In this document: positions 1 to 11,754 of the stretch, piece after piece
How the letters are laid out: the number at the start of each line of letters is the position of its first letter
Position numbering within the stretch: the stretch's first letter is position 1
Origin: Trichopria drosophilae
Lineage: Eukaryota > Arthropoda > Insecta > Hymenoptera > Diapriidae
NCBI GenBank assembly: GCA_030407085.1
Contig: CM059585.1
Location: 115,619,501-115,683,500 of the forward strand
Length of the DNA stretch: 64,000 nt
Direction of reading: 5' to 3'
The notes under the pieces: model-generated
Databases searched by the model: none
The model's input: the letters and a program-made list of their open reading frames with translations, nothing else
Told to the model about the DNA's origin: nothing
Made by a program: the position numbers and the translations under genes

Positions 1-1
1 T

Positions 2-73
2 TCGACGAAAGTCACAGTAGCCGATCTTCTACAGCAGCTAACGATAACCCAAGCCGAACTAGAGAATATAAAG
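2..73 (+). CDS. exon n-2 of the GRIP-like gene (left edge cut by the window)
   Basis: Open in the frame starting at base 2. It encodes a hydrophilic, coiled-coil-like stretch and ends AAG|GTAATT, a good donor in phase 0. The other frame that runs through it meets a stop in the next exon, which fixes the reading frame. Confidence 0.5.
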
Positions 74-3000
74 GTAATTTGCACAATATTATTACGTATC
101 GATAGTAGATAAATCGAGAGCAAATTTCCTCTCGATCATTTATAGCGCTAAAACGACGTCATTTTCATTTCTTGCGAAACGATCATCCGAGCTACGGGTG
201 ATTCCCGCATTTACCTCGCTCCTGATACATTTGTTCAAAATTTTCCGTCGTTTTCCCCATTTTTCTTGCCTATCTACGTTCTAACATTCCGTAACACTGA
301 TACTAACGAGATTATCACTTGTGTTTTTTGGCCGCCGCTTTCGCATTCCAGGATACAAGCTACACGCCCGAACCTCACATTACGGCGACTTGTAGCCAAC
401 ATTTATTAAGCGCTCAGGAGGCTGTTTCTCTTTGGGTCCTTGGCACGCGTAAGGTCTGTATTCCTTACTTAAATGCCACGTGACTGACCTCGGTGTAACC
501 TAGGGAGAGCATGATTTTTTAAACTGTACGAGTAGAATTTCTTAACTTTCTATCTTTAGTAGTTTTTATTGCTTTCAATTGTAGCCATTGATTTTTATGA
601 TTCTTGTTTGATTTAATAATATTATTTTAAATTGTTAAGAAGGTTAACATAACCTACAGGTCAATATGACCTTAATTTCGTCCCCATACCGGTAAAAACA
701 GGCGGTATAAGACAAGTTTGAGGTTATGTATTCAGAATTAGTAATCAATACGGAACTTCCATGATTTCTCATATTAAACGTATTAAAAATCATATTAAAC
801 GATAAATTGATACGTAAAAAACAAATATTAAAAAACTTTTTTTTTTTTATTTACGACGATTTAAGACTGTCACGTGACTTCAAAGTCTGAGGAGTCGTCC
901 GCTGTGGCTCTATGTCTTGGTAGATTTGGAAGTATTTTTAAACTTTTTCGACGAAATCACAATTTATATTGGCAATCGATATCGTGACCGTCGGATAAAA
1001 TCAGAAGAAGTTGTCCTAAAATATCGTTTTTCACTTATTCTAATTTCTCAATCGTAGAAAGTTGTTCATAAATTTTATTTCGGAGACAAAATAGGTTAAA
1101 ATCACTATAAGTTCGAATTAATTTCGTATATAGAATCAGAATATGAAGTAAAAATAGATCCATCGTGTCTTTTGAGGTTATGTACTCGAAAAATACTATT
1201 ATTTTTTATTTTTGATGTTCTGCCCTCGCACAATGCTGTTTTCTATTTTTGAGGTTATCTATAAAATGCAACAATTTGTTTTGACCTTTTTTATTATCTA
1301 CATCATTTTTCATCAGTTGTATCTTGTACATAACCTTCAAAATATAAAAAAGTACATTTTTCGAATATATAACCTTAAAAGTCTCAAAATTCTGACGTGA
1401 TCAATCTCGGATTCGGAGATTACCCATGATTTTCCAATAAGAAAACCTGTGATATTTTATAAAGTTTTAAGTAATAGAGTAGTTTTTTAGAAAACGAAGG
1501 TGGATTATAATAAAGGCAGGTAGATATTGTAGCGCAGAAACCAAAATATACTTTACCGAAGGATTTTGGAGCACTGAATCTGAATCAGAGGTAAAAATCT
1601 CTTAATTGGCTCTGATATTTGAGTTATCCTAACCTTAAAGTGCAAACACCAACGATTTTATTTGTATTTGAGGTTATCTAACATTTTTTCTTTTGCTAAC
1701 AAAAATATAAACATCATCTTAAAGGAGAGACTTGGAATTTAAGATGATGTTTATAGTTTTTTGAATAAACGAAAAAGTTCGATGTTACATAACCACAAAT
1801 ATCGGTAAAATAACTGATTTTTCACTTTTAGGTTATGATATTTCGCACACTAGAGCTAATTGAGAGATTTTAACTTCAGATTCAGGTTTAGCGTATCAAG
1901 AATCTGCGGAATATTATATTTTAATTTCTGGATCCTTGGGTTAACCTAATTTTGTGGGGATGTGTAGTTATTTTTATTGTTCTTCTTTAAATACGTCGAA
2001 TGAATAAAATATGAAGTGTCCTAATTAAAATAGTTACCAGTTACTATCCATTAGTGTATTTTTAAATACATTTAATTTTAATTTGTTTTGTGAAAAACAT
2101 TTCTTAAATTATTTGACGTAATAGTGCATTTTATGTTTTTAAGAACTTAAAAACATTCCATAATCAAATTTTCTATCGAGCAGGATTGTTTATTTCCTTT
2201 CTTTAGTGTTATAACTAAAAATTAAAGAAAATTGCGGCTATTTATCATTAGATGATAGGAAAAATGATTAGAAATTTGTTGTAATAAATGATTTTTGATT
2301 TATTTGTACAAGTAGGCATGTACAAACATATTTTGCGTTCAGTTTTTTCTATTAAATTACTAGATGTTCATTAAAGTTTACACAATAAGTTTCCTAAAGA
2401 ACAAGTTCAACGACATAATTATAATAAATTTACGGTATGGACTCGCACGTTCTCGCTTTTTCTGCAAATATAGTTTGCATGTAAACTTTTCACAACACTG
2501 CGTAGAAACACGCTTATACAGCTTCTATTAGTAGAAATGATGTTCGTTGTTAAGTTGGTAGTACTCTTGGAAGAAACAGCCTCTTTGTCTTCTAGGTGGT
2601 GGATTACGGTTCGCACTCATTTTCAACGCATGTTTCATTCCGACACGCTTAAAATAGTTTAGAATATTATTTTGACCGCTTTAAAATCATTAATCTAGAA
2701 GAATTTTTGGTCGAACGCTTAGTTAAACTTGAAATTAATTCATTAACGTTTACCACTTTCTGAGAGCTTTCTAGTTGGGAAAAATTTGGACCCCAAACAT
2801 TTTTGAACATTTCAAATTGATAGATTTTTTATCCATCTTTTTAATGGTGATATCCAAAATTGATACTCAAAAATGAGTAAGTGAAAAAAATATCGAATTA
2901 TTTTTAATTGGATTTTTTATCAACTGTCCATTATGGAATCAACTTGAAACCAATTTAGATGGTGGCGGGAATGTCTAAACTTCAGAAAACTGTATTTGGA

Positions 3001-5806
3001 AAGTTAATTTTGTCACCTGAATGAGAAAAAATGGTGTCCAAAACGTGAATTTTCGCTCTTATGTTTAGGAAGCTTTAATTAAAAAATTGTAAGCCTTTCG
3101 AAAAAAATTACACAATGGGCTTAGAATTTATCAAAGAATACAATAGAATTTTTGCATAATTTTTTATACAGTTTTGAAAATTCCCGAATTTTTTCATAAA
3201 TTTAATAAATTTTAAAAAACTACTTAAAAAATTCCAATGCATTCTTTGATGAATTCTAAGCACTTTTTGTTGATTGCAACCTTTTCTAAACATCCTAAAC
3301 ATAATGAGGGAAAATTCTCGTTTCGGATTATTCAAGTAACAAAATTAACTTTTAAAATACAATTTTCTGAAGTTCAGACATTCCCTCCACCATCTAAATT
3401 TGTTTCAAGGCGATTCCATGACAAACAGTTGATATGAAATCCAATTTTTAAAAAATGTCGGTATTTTTTACACTTAATTTTTGCGTAATTTGTTTCTTTT
3501 TCTAATTTTGAATCTCACCATTGAAAAAGTGGATAACAAATTTACCAATTTCATGTGTTCCAACATTTTTCAGTCCCAAATTTATCTCATCTAAAGAGCT
3601 CTCAAAAAGTGGCGTTAATGGGTTAAGATTTTATTTTCTTCTAATGTTTATTGTCTGCTGACCCAAAACTTTTTCTACATTAATTCAAATGTTACATGGA
3701 AAAAATCGTTGGCAAAATTTATTAAATTTTTAAGACGAATTTATACTTCTTAAACATCAAATAGAACGTGGAATTCTACTAATATTATTAGCTTCCCTTT
3801 TTCGAAAAAGTACCAACGATTTTTACGTTACGTTTATGTTGTGCACGCGTATATATTTTTAGGATCACTTATTAATTCTATCTTAAGATGTATATTGCAG
3901 TTGATAACTATTTTGTTCCTATTTCCCACTTTAAATGCTATATATGGACATTTAACAAGAAAAAAAAGGAACAGACATATTGACGGACGTTAACTGCATA
4001 TAAGAAATCCTAATCATTCATTAAATCATTTTTTAATAAATATTGGTATCGCATGCGTGTCTTCTTAATCGCAGGCACAAAATAATTGTTCAATGAAAAG
4101 AGTTGGATAACTTTCATAAGACCAAGTTTCTCGACTAATATCTTTGAGTTAAATAAAATTGAGATATTTTATAGAGCTTGTAGTTTTGGGATACCTTTTC
4201 AAAGTATCTTTCAAATCTACGAACGAAATTAAATGAATTTTTATAAATACATTAAAATTATTACGTTATTAAAGTATTAAATATTCCGCTATATCATAAT
4301 TCCACAAATTTACCCGCCATATTGGATCTGCCATTTTAAATTATCAAAATATATCATGAAATTGATTTTAATTAACCACCTCGAAAACCCAGAAGTAAAA
4401 TGTTTTAAGCAAAATGGTTCGGTTTTTGAAATTTGTATCCGCCATAATGTATTAGACATTTTTAATTTTCATTTGACTTCACTGGATAGGCTATTTTGAA
4501 TGTACCATTTTGATTTTTCAACATCTGACGTCAAATTCGTAATCTGCAACCATGAGAACCCCAAAATATTCACTTTCATATCGATTAACCCTTTCAGTCA
4601 CGAATTTTTCCAGCCATGGCATTTTTTTTAAATTTCGTATACTTGAGTTTTTGAGGTCGCTGATTACGAATCCGGTGTGAGATTTTCAAAATTCAAAATG
4701 GCGGATCCAATATGGCCCACAAAAAATTTGAAAGATAATGAATTTGGCTAAGCTTTGGTATATAGGGGTTTTGGTATTTTTTTTTCATTTTTTTTATGTT
4801 TTGATTAGTAATCAGTGACATCAAAAATACCTGTATACCAAATTTTAGGCAAAATCATAATTTTTCAACATTTTTGTCGGCCATATTGGGTCCGCTATTT
4901 TGAAATTTGAAAATCTGACACCGGATTCGTAATCAGCAACATAAAAAAACTCCGGCATACCAAATTTCAAATAATAATAGCGATTATTTCTTCCTGGCAT
5001 GAATTTCTTTTGAAAGATCTGCCTTTTTTTGGTACTAATTTGTTGTTAACAATCATTATTTTAAATAATTTTGCAATCTTATTTTTCGTTAACACTTATT
5101 GGAGTCTTAGGAAAGCCAGGAACAAAAAAAACCGCATCGAAGTCGATAACTATCTGTTCATAAACCTTAAAAAAAACGATAGCATCTAGGTGGGACACTG
5201 GTGTCCGCCTGTGACTGAAAGGGTTAAGTAACTTTATACATTTCCTTCCACCATTTTGAATTTTCAAGATCCGAGTTCACATTCCTAATCTGCAAGAAAC
5301 CCCTAGTACACAATTGCGTCATGTTCGAGTCTGTTTCTCGGCATACACCTTTTCTGAAGAAATCCACAATTTTTACACGCGAAAGAGTCAACTTATTTTG
5401 GAAACTTCTTTAACAAGAATACTGTGCCAAATAATAAAACTACATATTTTTATGTAAATACAAAAGAAAAAACAAGTAAAAATAAGGGGAGTGGAAGCTA
5501 TCCAACTCATCTACGTAGTATCATATAGTAATTCTGTTTGCACGAATGTTTATATAACCTTCAAAACGAAAAATAACATTAATCGTTTATTCCATGCAGG
5601 CGATGTACAGGCGCATCGTGAATTCGAGGAATCAAGGATCCCTCGATCCCGAAATCACGCTACAATTTCTAAAATCAGCGGTCTATTACTTTCTTACGGA
5701 CAAAGAGAATATCCACGGGCACTTGAACGCAATCGAGAGCATTCTAGGCTTCTCCGAGTCGGAGAAAAACAATATCGATAGAATTTATCGAACGGCTAAA
5801 AAGTAA
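2..5806 (+). CDS. C-terminal part of a GRIP-domain golgin-like protein (5'-partial gene)
   Basis: Three exons join in phase 0: 2-73, 352-453 and 5600-5806. The upstream part of the gene lies outside the window. The visible peptide opens with a coiled-coil-like stretch ([19 protein letters not shown]), passes through a linker ([18 protein letters not shown]) and ends in about 70 residues containing [14 protein letters not shown] and [16 protein letters not shown], then stops with TAA at 5804-5806. An aromatic-Leu-Lys start, an amphipathic helix, a short loop and a closing FSxxE helix are the layout of the GRIP domain. That domain binds Arl1-GTP and brings golgins (GCC88, GCC185, golgin-97/245) to the trans-Golgi. 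The GRIP call is from memory of the family, without alignment. The insect coiled-coil protein Quick-to-court is an alternative. The middle donor (AAG|GTCTGT) is weak; if unused, the frame stops at 483. Confidence 0.55.
352..453 (+). CDS. exon n-1 of the GRIP-like gene
   Basis: The acceptor is pyrimidine-rich (TTCGCATTCCAG). The exon is 102 bases, 34 codons, phase 0 at both ends. The donor CGTAAG|GTCTGT is acceptable but not consensus. If it is skipped the frame runs on to a TGA at 481-483, giving a shorter alternative C-terminus. Confidence 0.5.
1505..1940. repeat. foldback repeat inside the GRIP-gene intron
   Basis: The arms at about 1550-1615 and 1850-1900 are inverted copies (GAGCYAATTRAGAGATTTT and CAGATTCAG are shared). 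The centre is a perfect hairpin, 1709-1753, with stem TAAACATCATCTTAA. The flanks from 600 to 1950 are peppered with AGGTTAT/ATAACCT in both orientations. It is probably a non-autonomous DNA element. I see no coding sequence. Confidence 0.5.
2735..3626. mobile_element. TTAA-flanked foldback element A (piggyBac-like MITE)
   Basis: TTAA lies at both outer edges (2735-2738 and 3623-3626), next to matching ends: CATTAACGYYWCCACTTT on the left and its reverse complement on the right, where it begins CCCATTAACG. The arms pair over most of the length, for example the GGTGGCGGGAATGTCTAAAC region near 2965 with its inverse near 3380. TTAA duplications with CCC ends are typical of piggyBac-type elements. 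No transposase is present. Confidence 0.6.
4585..5227. mobile_element. TTAA-flanked element B (piggyBac-like MITE)
   Basis: The outer ends are TTAACCCTTTCAGTCAC and its exact inverse GTGACTGAAAGGGTTAA, a 17-base perfect terminal inverted repeat including the TTAA. The interior contains the recurrent motif ATGGCGGATCCAATATGG (from about 4700) and a near-inverse of it at 4879-4902. Length 643 bp, no transposase frame. Confidence 0.7.
5600..5806 (+). CDS. terminal exon of the GRIP-like gene
   Basis: The acceptor is TTATTCCATGCAG. The exon is 207 bases including the TAA. It encodes the whole candidate GRIP domain, starting [13 protein letters not shown] and ending RIYRTAKK. Codon use is richer in C and G than the surrounding AT-rich DNA, as expected for real coding sequence. 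The first AATAAA downstream is near 6297, so the 3' UTR may be about 500 bases. Confidence 0.6.
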   Translation, partial: AMYRRIVNSRNQGSLDPEITLQFLKSAVYYFLTDKENIHGHLNAIESILGFSESEKNNIDRIYRTAKK

Positions 5807-7847
5807 TTTACCTTATATCGCGAAAGTTGCATTATTAATGCATAGCTATCGATTAAAAACACAAAAGAATTGAAATTTCAAACTCGGGGAGATAGAGGTT
5901 CGATGCGAATATTCATTCGGTTACTAGTTTCGATCGCTTCGTTGCGTTTTGAAATTGAAGATCGAATACGATCAATTGAAAATTGATCAAAAACTTGTTT
6001 CATAAAATCCGAGATTAACGAGACTGATTAATTAAAAATTAATCCGTTCGCGCGTTATGCACAATAATAACGATAAAATTAATCTCGAGTATTAATGTGA
6101 TAGTGTATTTACTTTAAATTGTTGAGTCATAAAATTGAGTTGGTTGAACTTTTAGTGCGATACCGAGCTTGATTTCAATTCTTTTCTATTGAAGGACTCG
6201 TCGGCAATGTCATGGTGCTAAGTTTTTCGTTTGAAAGATGGCGCCCTCGTCTGCATTCGCGGCCCTCTTTGGAGTAGTCACATATCTTTAAACCGAGAAT
6301 AAAGCGTTCATTCCGATGAGGATTCTGGTCGATTTTCAAATAGATAAGTAGCAAAGGTTTCACGAATTAATATGTTCTTCACGGGTGTAATTACGGCAGA
6401 AATTTCGAAGTGGGACTTCGACGTTTTTACCGATTATACGGACAATTTGCCTTGGAAACGAATGCAATTAGATTTTTACTGCGCATACGGCGAGCTTTGA
6501 CGAAATGCGATTCGAGTTTTTCTTGTTAACACATTTATTTTCACTCTCTCCAAGATGCATAACATCTTTTTGTTTTTAATTCATGGAGGCGATGTAATCG
6601 TAAAAACTGAACAAGAAAAACTCGATTGCATCAACTTTTATAAGAGTTGACTACCTGCAAGAAAGTCTGGCTCGAGACTCGTGGTAGCAACGTCTTGCCG
6701 TTAGAATCTGCTCGTCGAGTCCGATATAAGGAAATGATTCGCAAACGAAGTGATTTACTTAATGGTATGGTACATCATGTTTAAATTTACGTAATTTTTT
6801 TGTGACATTTGATTCGAGAAATTCGAATTAATGTCCTTGTCGATAACGTGAATTCCTAACCTAAAAAGTTAACATGTTTTACGTACAAAATTGTCATTAC
6901 TTGAAATTATTAACAATTTATGAAATTTTGTGAATTTACGTTTAGGCGAGATTCCTTAAAAGAATTTTAAATCGAACTTTCAGGTTATTGCATAATAAGG
7001 GCAGTGAAAATAAAAGATTTTTTAACAAAGGACATTTTCCACGAAACAAAAAGAAATTTACCATACCCTTAAGCGATTCGCATGACTTCCGATTTTTTTT
7101 AATAGTTTGACTGCTCTGTGTTAATGTGAAGAATTTTTCGTCGATTGTAGCGTCATAAGTTGTGCGCAATGCGTTTTTGATCTTTGTTTTTCAGTACCTG
7201 ATAAGTGAGCTACGACTGCATGCGATGTAAGGATTCATACCTAAATTACGTAAGCAATATGAAAAGAGAAGTAAGATAAAAAGCAAAGACTCGAACGCTC
7301 ATTGCAAACGAACTTTTAATGCGCGTTGGATTTATTTTGAAAGTAATGTTCATTAAGTAGTAATATTTATTTATATGCGAAACAGTCATTAATGAAATGC
7401 GTCACGTGCAATTGTGTTAGGAACCTTCGAGAACGTACAAGGTGTCCTGCCTTGCCGATTTGTCCGCAGTCGACGAATTGGAAACGCGACATGTGATTTT
7501 TCCTATAGCATTAATAAACGCGAGAAGTGCAGCAAGATTTTTTTGTCCCTTTTGTTTCAGCGGTTGTGATTTTTTTTCAAGCGATGTGATAAAATACGTA
7601 TCCAAAGAAAAAGCTAGATACTCTACTCTTCGGCTTAGAGCGAACAGATATTATCGATCCAAAATTGTTACTGCGGTATTAGGAACTTACTAGCACATGT
7701 AATTCATTTAAATGTTATCGAATCTAAGGATTATAAATCTATGGATGGGTAAAATAAAATGTCGCATAATAACAGTAATTCTGTGTTATTTTAATTCATT
7801 TTACGCCTATTTCCAAGCTGTTGGTGAGTATTTTCAGGAATACATAC
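5807..7847. other. 3' flank and intergenic region, no convincing gene
   Basis: The first part, to about 6300, is probably 3' UTR of the GRIP-like gene. Two frames overlap on opposite strands at 7417-7605 (-) and 7442-7693 (+). The minus frame reads KNLAALLAFINAIGKITCR and looks somewhat protein-like, but I recognise no family and see no clear splice partners. A mildly CpG-containing stretch at 7400-7690 may hold an unrecognised exon. Confidence 0.3.
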
Positions 7848-8699
7848 GGAGTACATTGAGGTTGCAACGGAAAAAGGTAAGTGTAATTAGTAACGACCGT
7901 TTTTTAGACAAATATTTTAGGAAATCGTTTTTTAGAAAATCCAAACGTTAAATTTTTTAAATCCTTCGTTCAAAAACTAGTTAATACTGATATTTAACTA
8001 AACACATCGCCATTTTTGTTTCAAACTATTCAATTAAGGTTACAACGGAAGAAGGTAAGTGTAATTTAGCAACGACCGTTTTTTATACAAATATTTTAGG
8101 AAATCGTTTTTTAGAAAATCCAACCGTTAAATTTTTTAAATCCTTCGTTAAAAAATTAGTTAATACTGATATTTAACTAAACCCATCATCATTTTTGTTT
8201 CAAACTATCCAATTAAGGTTACAACGGAAGAATGTAAGTGTAATTAGTAACGACCGTTTTTTAGACAAATATTTCAGAAAATCGTTTTTCAGAAAATCCA
8301 ACCGTTAAATTTTGTAAACCCTTCGTTCAAAAACTAGTTAATACTGATATTTAACTAAACCCATCGCCATTTTTGTTTCAGACTATCCAATTGAGGTTAC
8401 AACGGAAAAAGGTAAGTGTAATTAGTAACGACCGTTTTTTAGACAAATATTTCAGAAAATCGTTTTTCAGAAAATCCAACCGTTAAATTTTGTAAACCCT
8501 TCGTTCAAAAACTAGTTAATACTGATATTTAACTAAACCCATCGCCATTTTTGTTTTAAACTATCCAATTGAGGTTACAACGGAAGAAGGTAAGTGTAAT
8601 TAGTAACGACCGTTTTTTATACAAATATTTTAGGAAATCGTTTTTTAGAAAATCCAAACGTTAAATTTTTTAAATCCTTCATTCAAAAACTAGTTAATT
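7848..8699 (+). repeat. 178-bp tandem array whose units carry a mini-exon with an intact splice donor
   Basis: Five units are anchored by GTAAGTGTAAT at 7877, 8055, 8234, 8412 and 8590, so the period is 178-179 bp. Each unit contains GAGGTTACAACGGAARAAG directly before GTAAGT. Units 1 and 4 also keep an acceptor (TTTTCAG, TTTGTTTCAG). In the others the CAG has become CAA or TAA. In units 1 and 4 the exon-like piece reads LRLQRKK in one frame. A decayed sixth unit follows to about 8760. It could be a duplicated micro-exon or only a minisatellite. Confidence 0.7.
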
Positions 8700-9084
8700 T
8701 TTATTTCACACGATCCAATTCGCCACAGTGTTGGTCAACGCAAAACGTAAAAATAAAAATGTAATTTTTTTATGGCCACCTGTAAGTGTAACTCAATGTA
8801 ATAATTTTCAGTACAAAAATGACTGAATCATGTTGAATGTTAACTATAAATATGCATATCCTTTCAATAAATATAGTAAATTTCCTCCTCCGCTAGATTT
8901 ATTCAAGAATTTCAAATTAAAAACTAAGCACAAATGGGTGAACATTACTTTGCGTTTTTGATAACTATAAAAGTTGATTTTTTGGAAGGAGCGTAATTCA
9001 AAATCGGTAAAGTTCATGTTGTAAAGGGCCATTTTCTGGGTATGATTCTATTAATGAAGTCGCATAATATGCAGTGTTTTCTAT

Positions 9085-10339
9085 TTAACCCATTAACGCC
9101 CAATGGCCACTTCTTCTTGCATCAATTTCAGTCCAGTATTTCGTATCAAAATCGAAGTTAACAAAAATTGAAAGGTACATATCCTACTATTTTCGAGGTC
9201 GCTCTTCAAGATTCCAAGGTCAAAATTGAGTTTCGGCCATAAGGAATTCCAATATGGCGCCGAACTTGAAAAAAATGTCAAAAAAATTGGGAAATATTTA
9301 TTCCTACGAATTTTTTTCGAGCCCTTATAATATTGGGATTCTATTGAAACTCTAAATAAAGGTAAATAAAATACTTTTGTACACTTCATCATTCTAACGA
9401 CCTCAAAATGGCCGCAACAATGAAAATTTCTTTGAAATTTGCAGGACGTTCTAACTTAAAAACAACGATCTTTTTTAATACAATGGCAAGAAAGAAAAGT
9501 TCTCAAAATTCATCTAGAAATATCACGGAATTTTTTTAGATTTTTGTAATGAATTTTTTTTTTTAAATTTCTTCAAAATTGTAATTTATTTTCGAAAAAT
9601 TCTGAAAAAAATTTAGTGTATTCTCTCCTGAATTCTAAGAGTTTGTTCTCCTTTGTATTTTTTCCGAAAGTTGATAGTTTTTGAGAAGATGAATTTTAAA
9701 TATTACGGCTTAGGATTTTTTTTTCTCGAAAACTGTCAACATTTGGAAAAAATTGGAAAGAACAAAAAAATTCTAAGAATTCATTAGAGAATACAGTAAA
9801 TTTTTTTCATACTTTTTCGTTAAGAAATTACAATTTGGAAACAAAATTTAAAAAAAAAATCCCCAGATGTCATCAAAAAAATCTAAAAAAAATTCCGTGA
9901 TATTTTTGGGTAAATTTTAAGAACTTTTCATTGTTATCATTTTTTAAATAAAGCTCGTAGTTTTGAGTTAAGGCGTCCAGAAAATTTTAAAGAAATGTTC
10001 ATTGTTGCGGCCATTTTGTGGTCGTTAAAAGAATGAAGTGCATAAAAGTAAAATTTTTCCTTAAAATTGAAGTATTTTATTCAGAGTTTCAATAGAATCC
10101 CAATATTCTAAGGGCTCGAGAAAAATTGGTAAGAATAAATATTTCCCATTTTTTTCAAATTCGGCGCCATATTGGAATTCATAATGGCCGAAACTCAATT
10201 TTGACCTCGGAATCTTGAAGAGCGACCTCGAAAATAGTAGGATATGTATCTTTCAATTTTTCTTAACTTCGATTTTGATACAAAATACTGGACTGAAATT
10301 GACGCAAGAAGAAGTGGCCCTTGGGCGTTAATGGGTTAA
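9085..10339. mobile_element. TTAA-flanked long palindrome C (piggyBac-like foldback)
   Basis: The ends are TTAACCCATTAACGCCC and its inverse GGGCGTTAATGGGTTAA. The two ~600-bp arms are inverted copies throughout (for example CAATATGGCGCC at about 9250 and GGCGCCATATTGG at about 10163), meeting near 9710. Length 1255 bp. The open frame on the minus strand at 9093-9392 is only a translation of one arm. The termini closely match element A and element D. Confidence 0.75.
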
Positions 10340-11194
10340 GACGGTATCGCAATATGAGGTACACGAATGATAATATGATTATTATATCACTGAGATACAA
10401 ACTTTTATTTGTATCGGATATATCGAAAGTATTCTCTTGAATAAAATTTATGATAGCTAATTATAAAATTCAAAATGGCGAATCAAATATGGTGGATTAA
10501 AATGAAAACTTAGTGTATTTTGTGCAAATTCGATATTAGTCTTCTGTTGTGATCGATGATTGCGAATCCGAAATAAATTAATAATTTTGTGTTATTAAAG
10601 CTGATTTATTACAGAAAAATATAGAATTTGCTTTCTCTTATTAAAATATTTAAAATTATATTATCAGTATAGATTTTTTATTAATAAATGTTACAACTGA
10701 TAATTTCATTCCAATATTGTTCTTATTTTAATTTATTATTAATATAATTTTTATTATTATTATTGTTGTTGTTATTGTTGTTTTTGATATTGTTAGTTTT
10801 GTCGTTGTTGTCGTCTTAAAATCAAATTTATATATAAATCACTACTCTGCGTTAGCGAACGAGTAATTAACGCTAATTAATATTAATTCAATATTAATTA
10901 TAGTGAATATTAATAATGGATCCATCGAACAATAGTATGTCAAAAATGAATTTTTATGAAACAACATCATAAACAGCTTAATATTAAATTTCGTAAATGT
11001 ACACAAAATATATAATTTCGCTGCGCATTTTGTTTTTTCTTCCATAACGTATGTGTATACAGTCAGAAACACCCTTTAAACAAGAATTTTTATTATTAAT
11101 ATTTACAGTATATATTAAAGTGGAGAGTAACAAATTTTTTTGCTGGCGAATTTTAACTTTGAAATCCGAAAAAGTTGACCCACACCTGTAAGTC
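10340..11194. other. intergenic, simple repeats only
   Basis: A fragment with ATGGCGAATCAAATATGG lies at about 10474. A degenerate TTA/TTG microsatellite runs from about 10737 to 10816. I see no gene. Confidence 0.5.
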
Positions 11195-11430
11195 ACCAAA
11201 AATAACCTAAACCCTGAACCCGTTAACCCCAACACCTGAAAATTCATAAACCCGTAAAACCTTAAATCCTTAAAACCCCTAAAACCTCAAAACACATAAA
11301 CCTTAAAACCCGAAAAGCACACCCCTTAAACCCCAAAAACCCGTTAATCTCAAAACCATTTAAACTCAAAATCCTAAAACCATAAACCCCTAAAACCATA
11401 AATCCCAAAACCCACAAACCCCAAGCCCCA
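11195..11430 (+). repeat. degenerate AAACCC-rich tract, telomere-like in composition
   Basis: For about 235 bp the + strand is almost only A and C with some T, in irregular 7-11 base beats such as CCTAAAACC, CCTTAAAACC and AACCCCTAAAACC. It resembles a worn (CCCTAAA)-type repeat rather than the canonical insect CCTAA array. The spacing is too irregular for a clean array. A minus-strand frame (11374-11724) crosses its end and is not a gene. Confidence 0.5.
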
Positions 11431-11477
11431 TAAACGCCAAAAACCTTTCATAACAAAGATCAACTTTAAAAACCCAT

Positions 11478-11754
11478 TACCAGAGCAGGACCTTTCACTA
11501 ACGACACTCCCACTAACGACACCTCCCATCAACGACAGAAAATCACTCTCACGAACGACTACGAGATACCTCTCCTTATCCCTTCTACCGGGCGTCTGTC
11601 TACGTAAATACGTCGCCCTGCCCGCAGAGCGCCTCTTATTGGTCAAAATCATGATAGTGGTGGAAGAGTCTTTCTCTCTCGAGTAGTCGTTCGTAAGAGG
11701 TATGAGGGAAGTGGTAGAAACCAAACCAGTTCGTTAGTAAGAGGTCCTACTGTA
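11478..11754. mobile_element. TA-flanked CAGTAGGACC-type MITE (pogo/Tc1-like), copy a
   Basis: The right end, read inward, is TACAGTAGGACCTCTTAC and the left end is TACCAGAGCAGGACCTTTCAC. Both continue into (A)CTAACGA. Length 277 bp. TA edges and CAG starts suggest a Tc1/mariner-pogo type non-autonomous element. Confidence 0.55.

Noticed and set aside
9093..9392. Minus-strand frame of 99 codons
   Set aside because: It is one arm of the TTAA palindrome C; the other arm gives the mirrored translation with stops.
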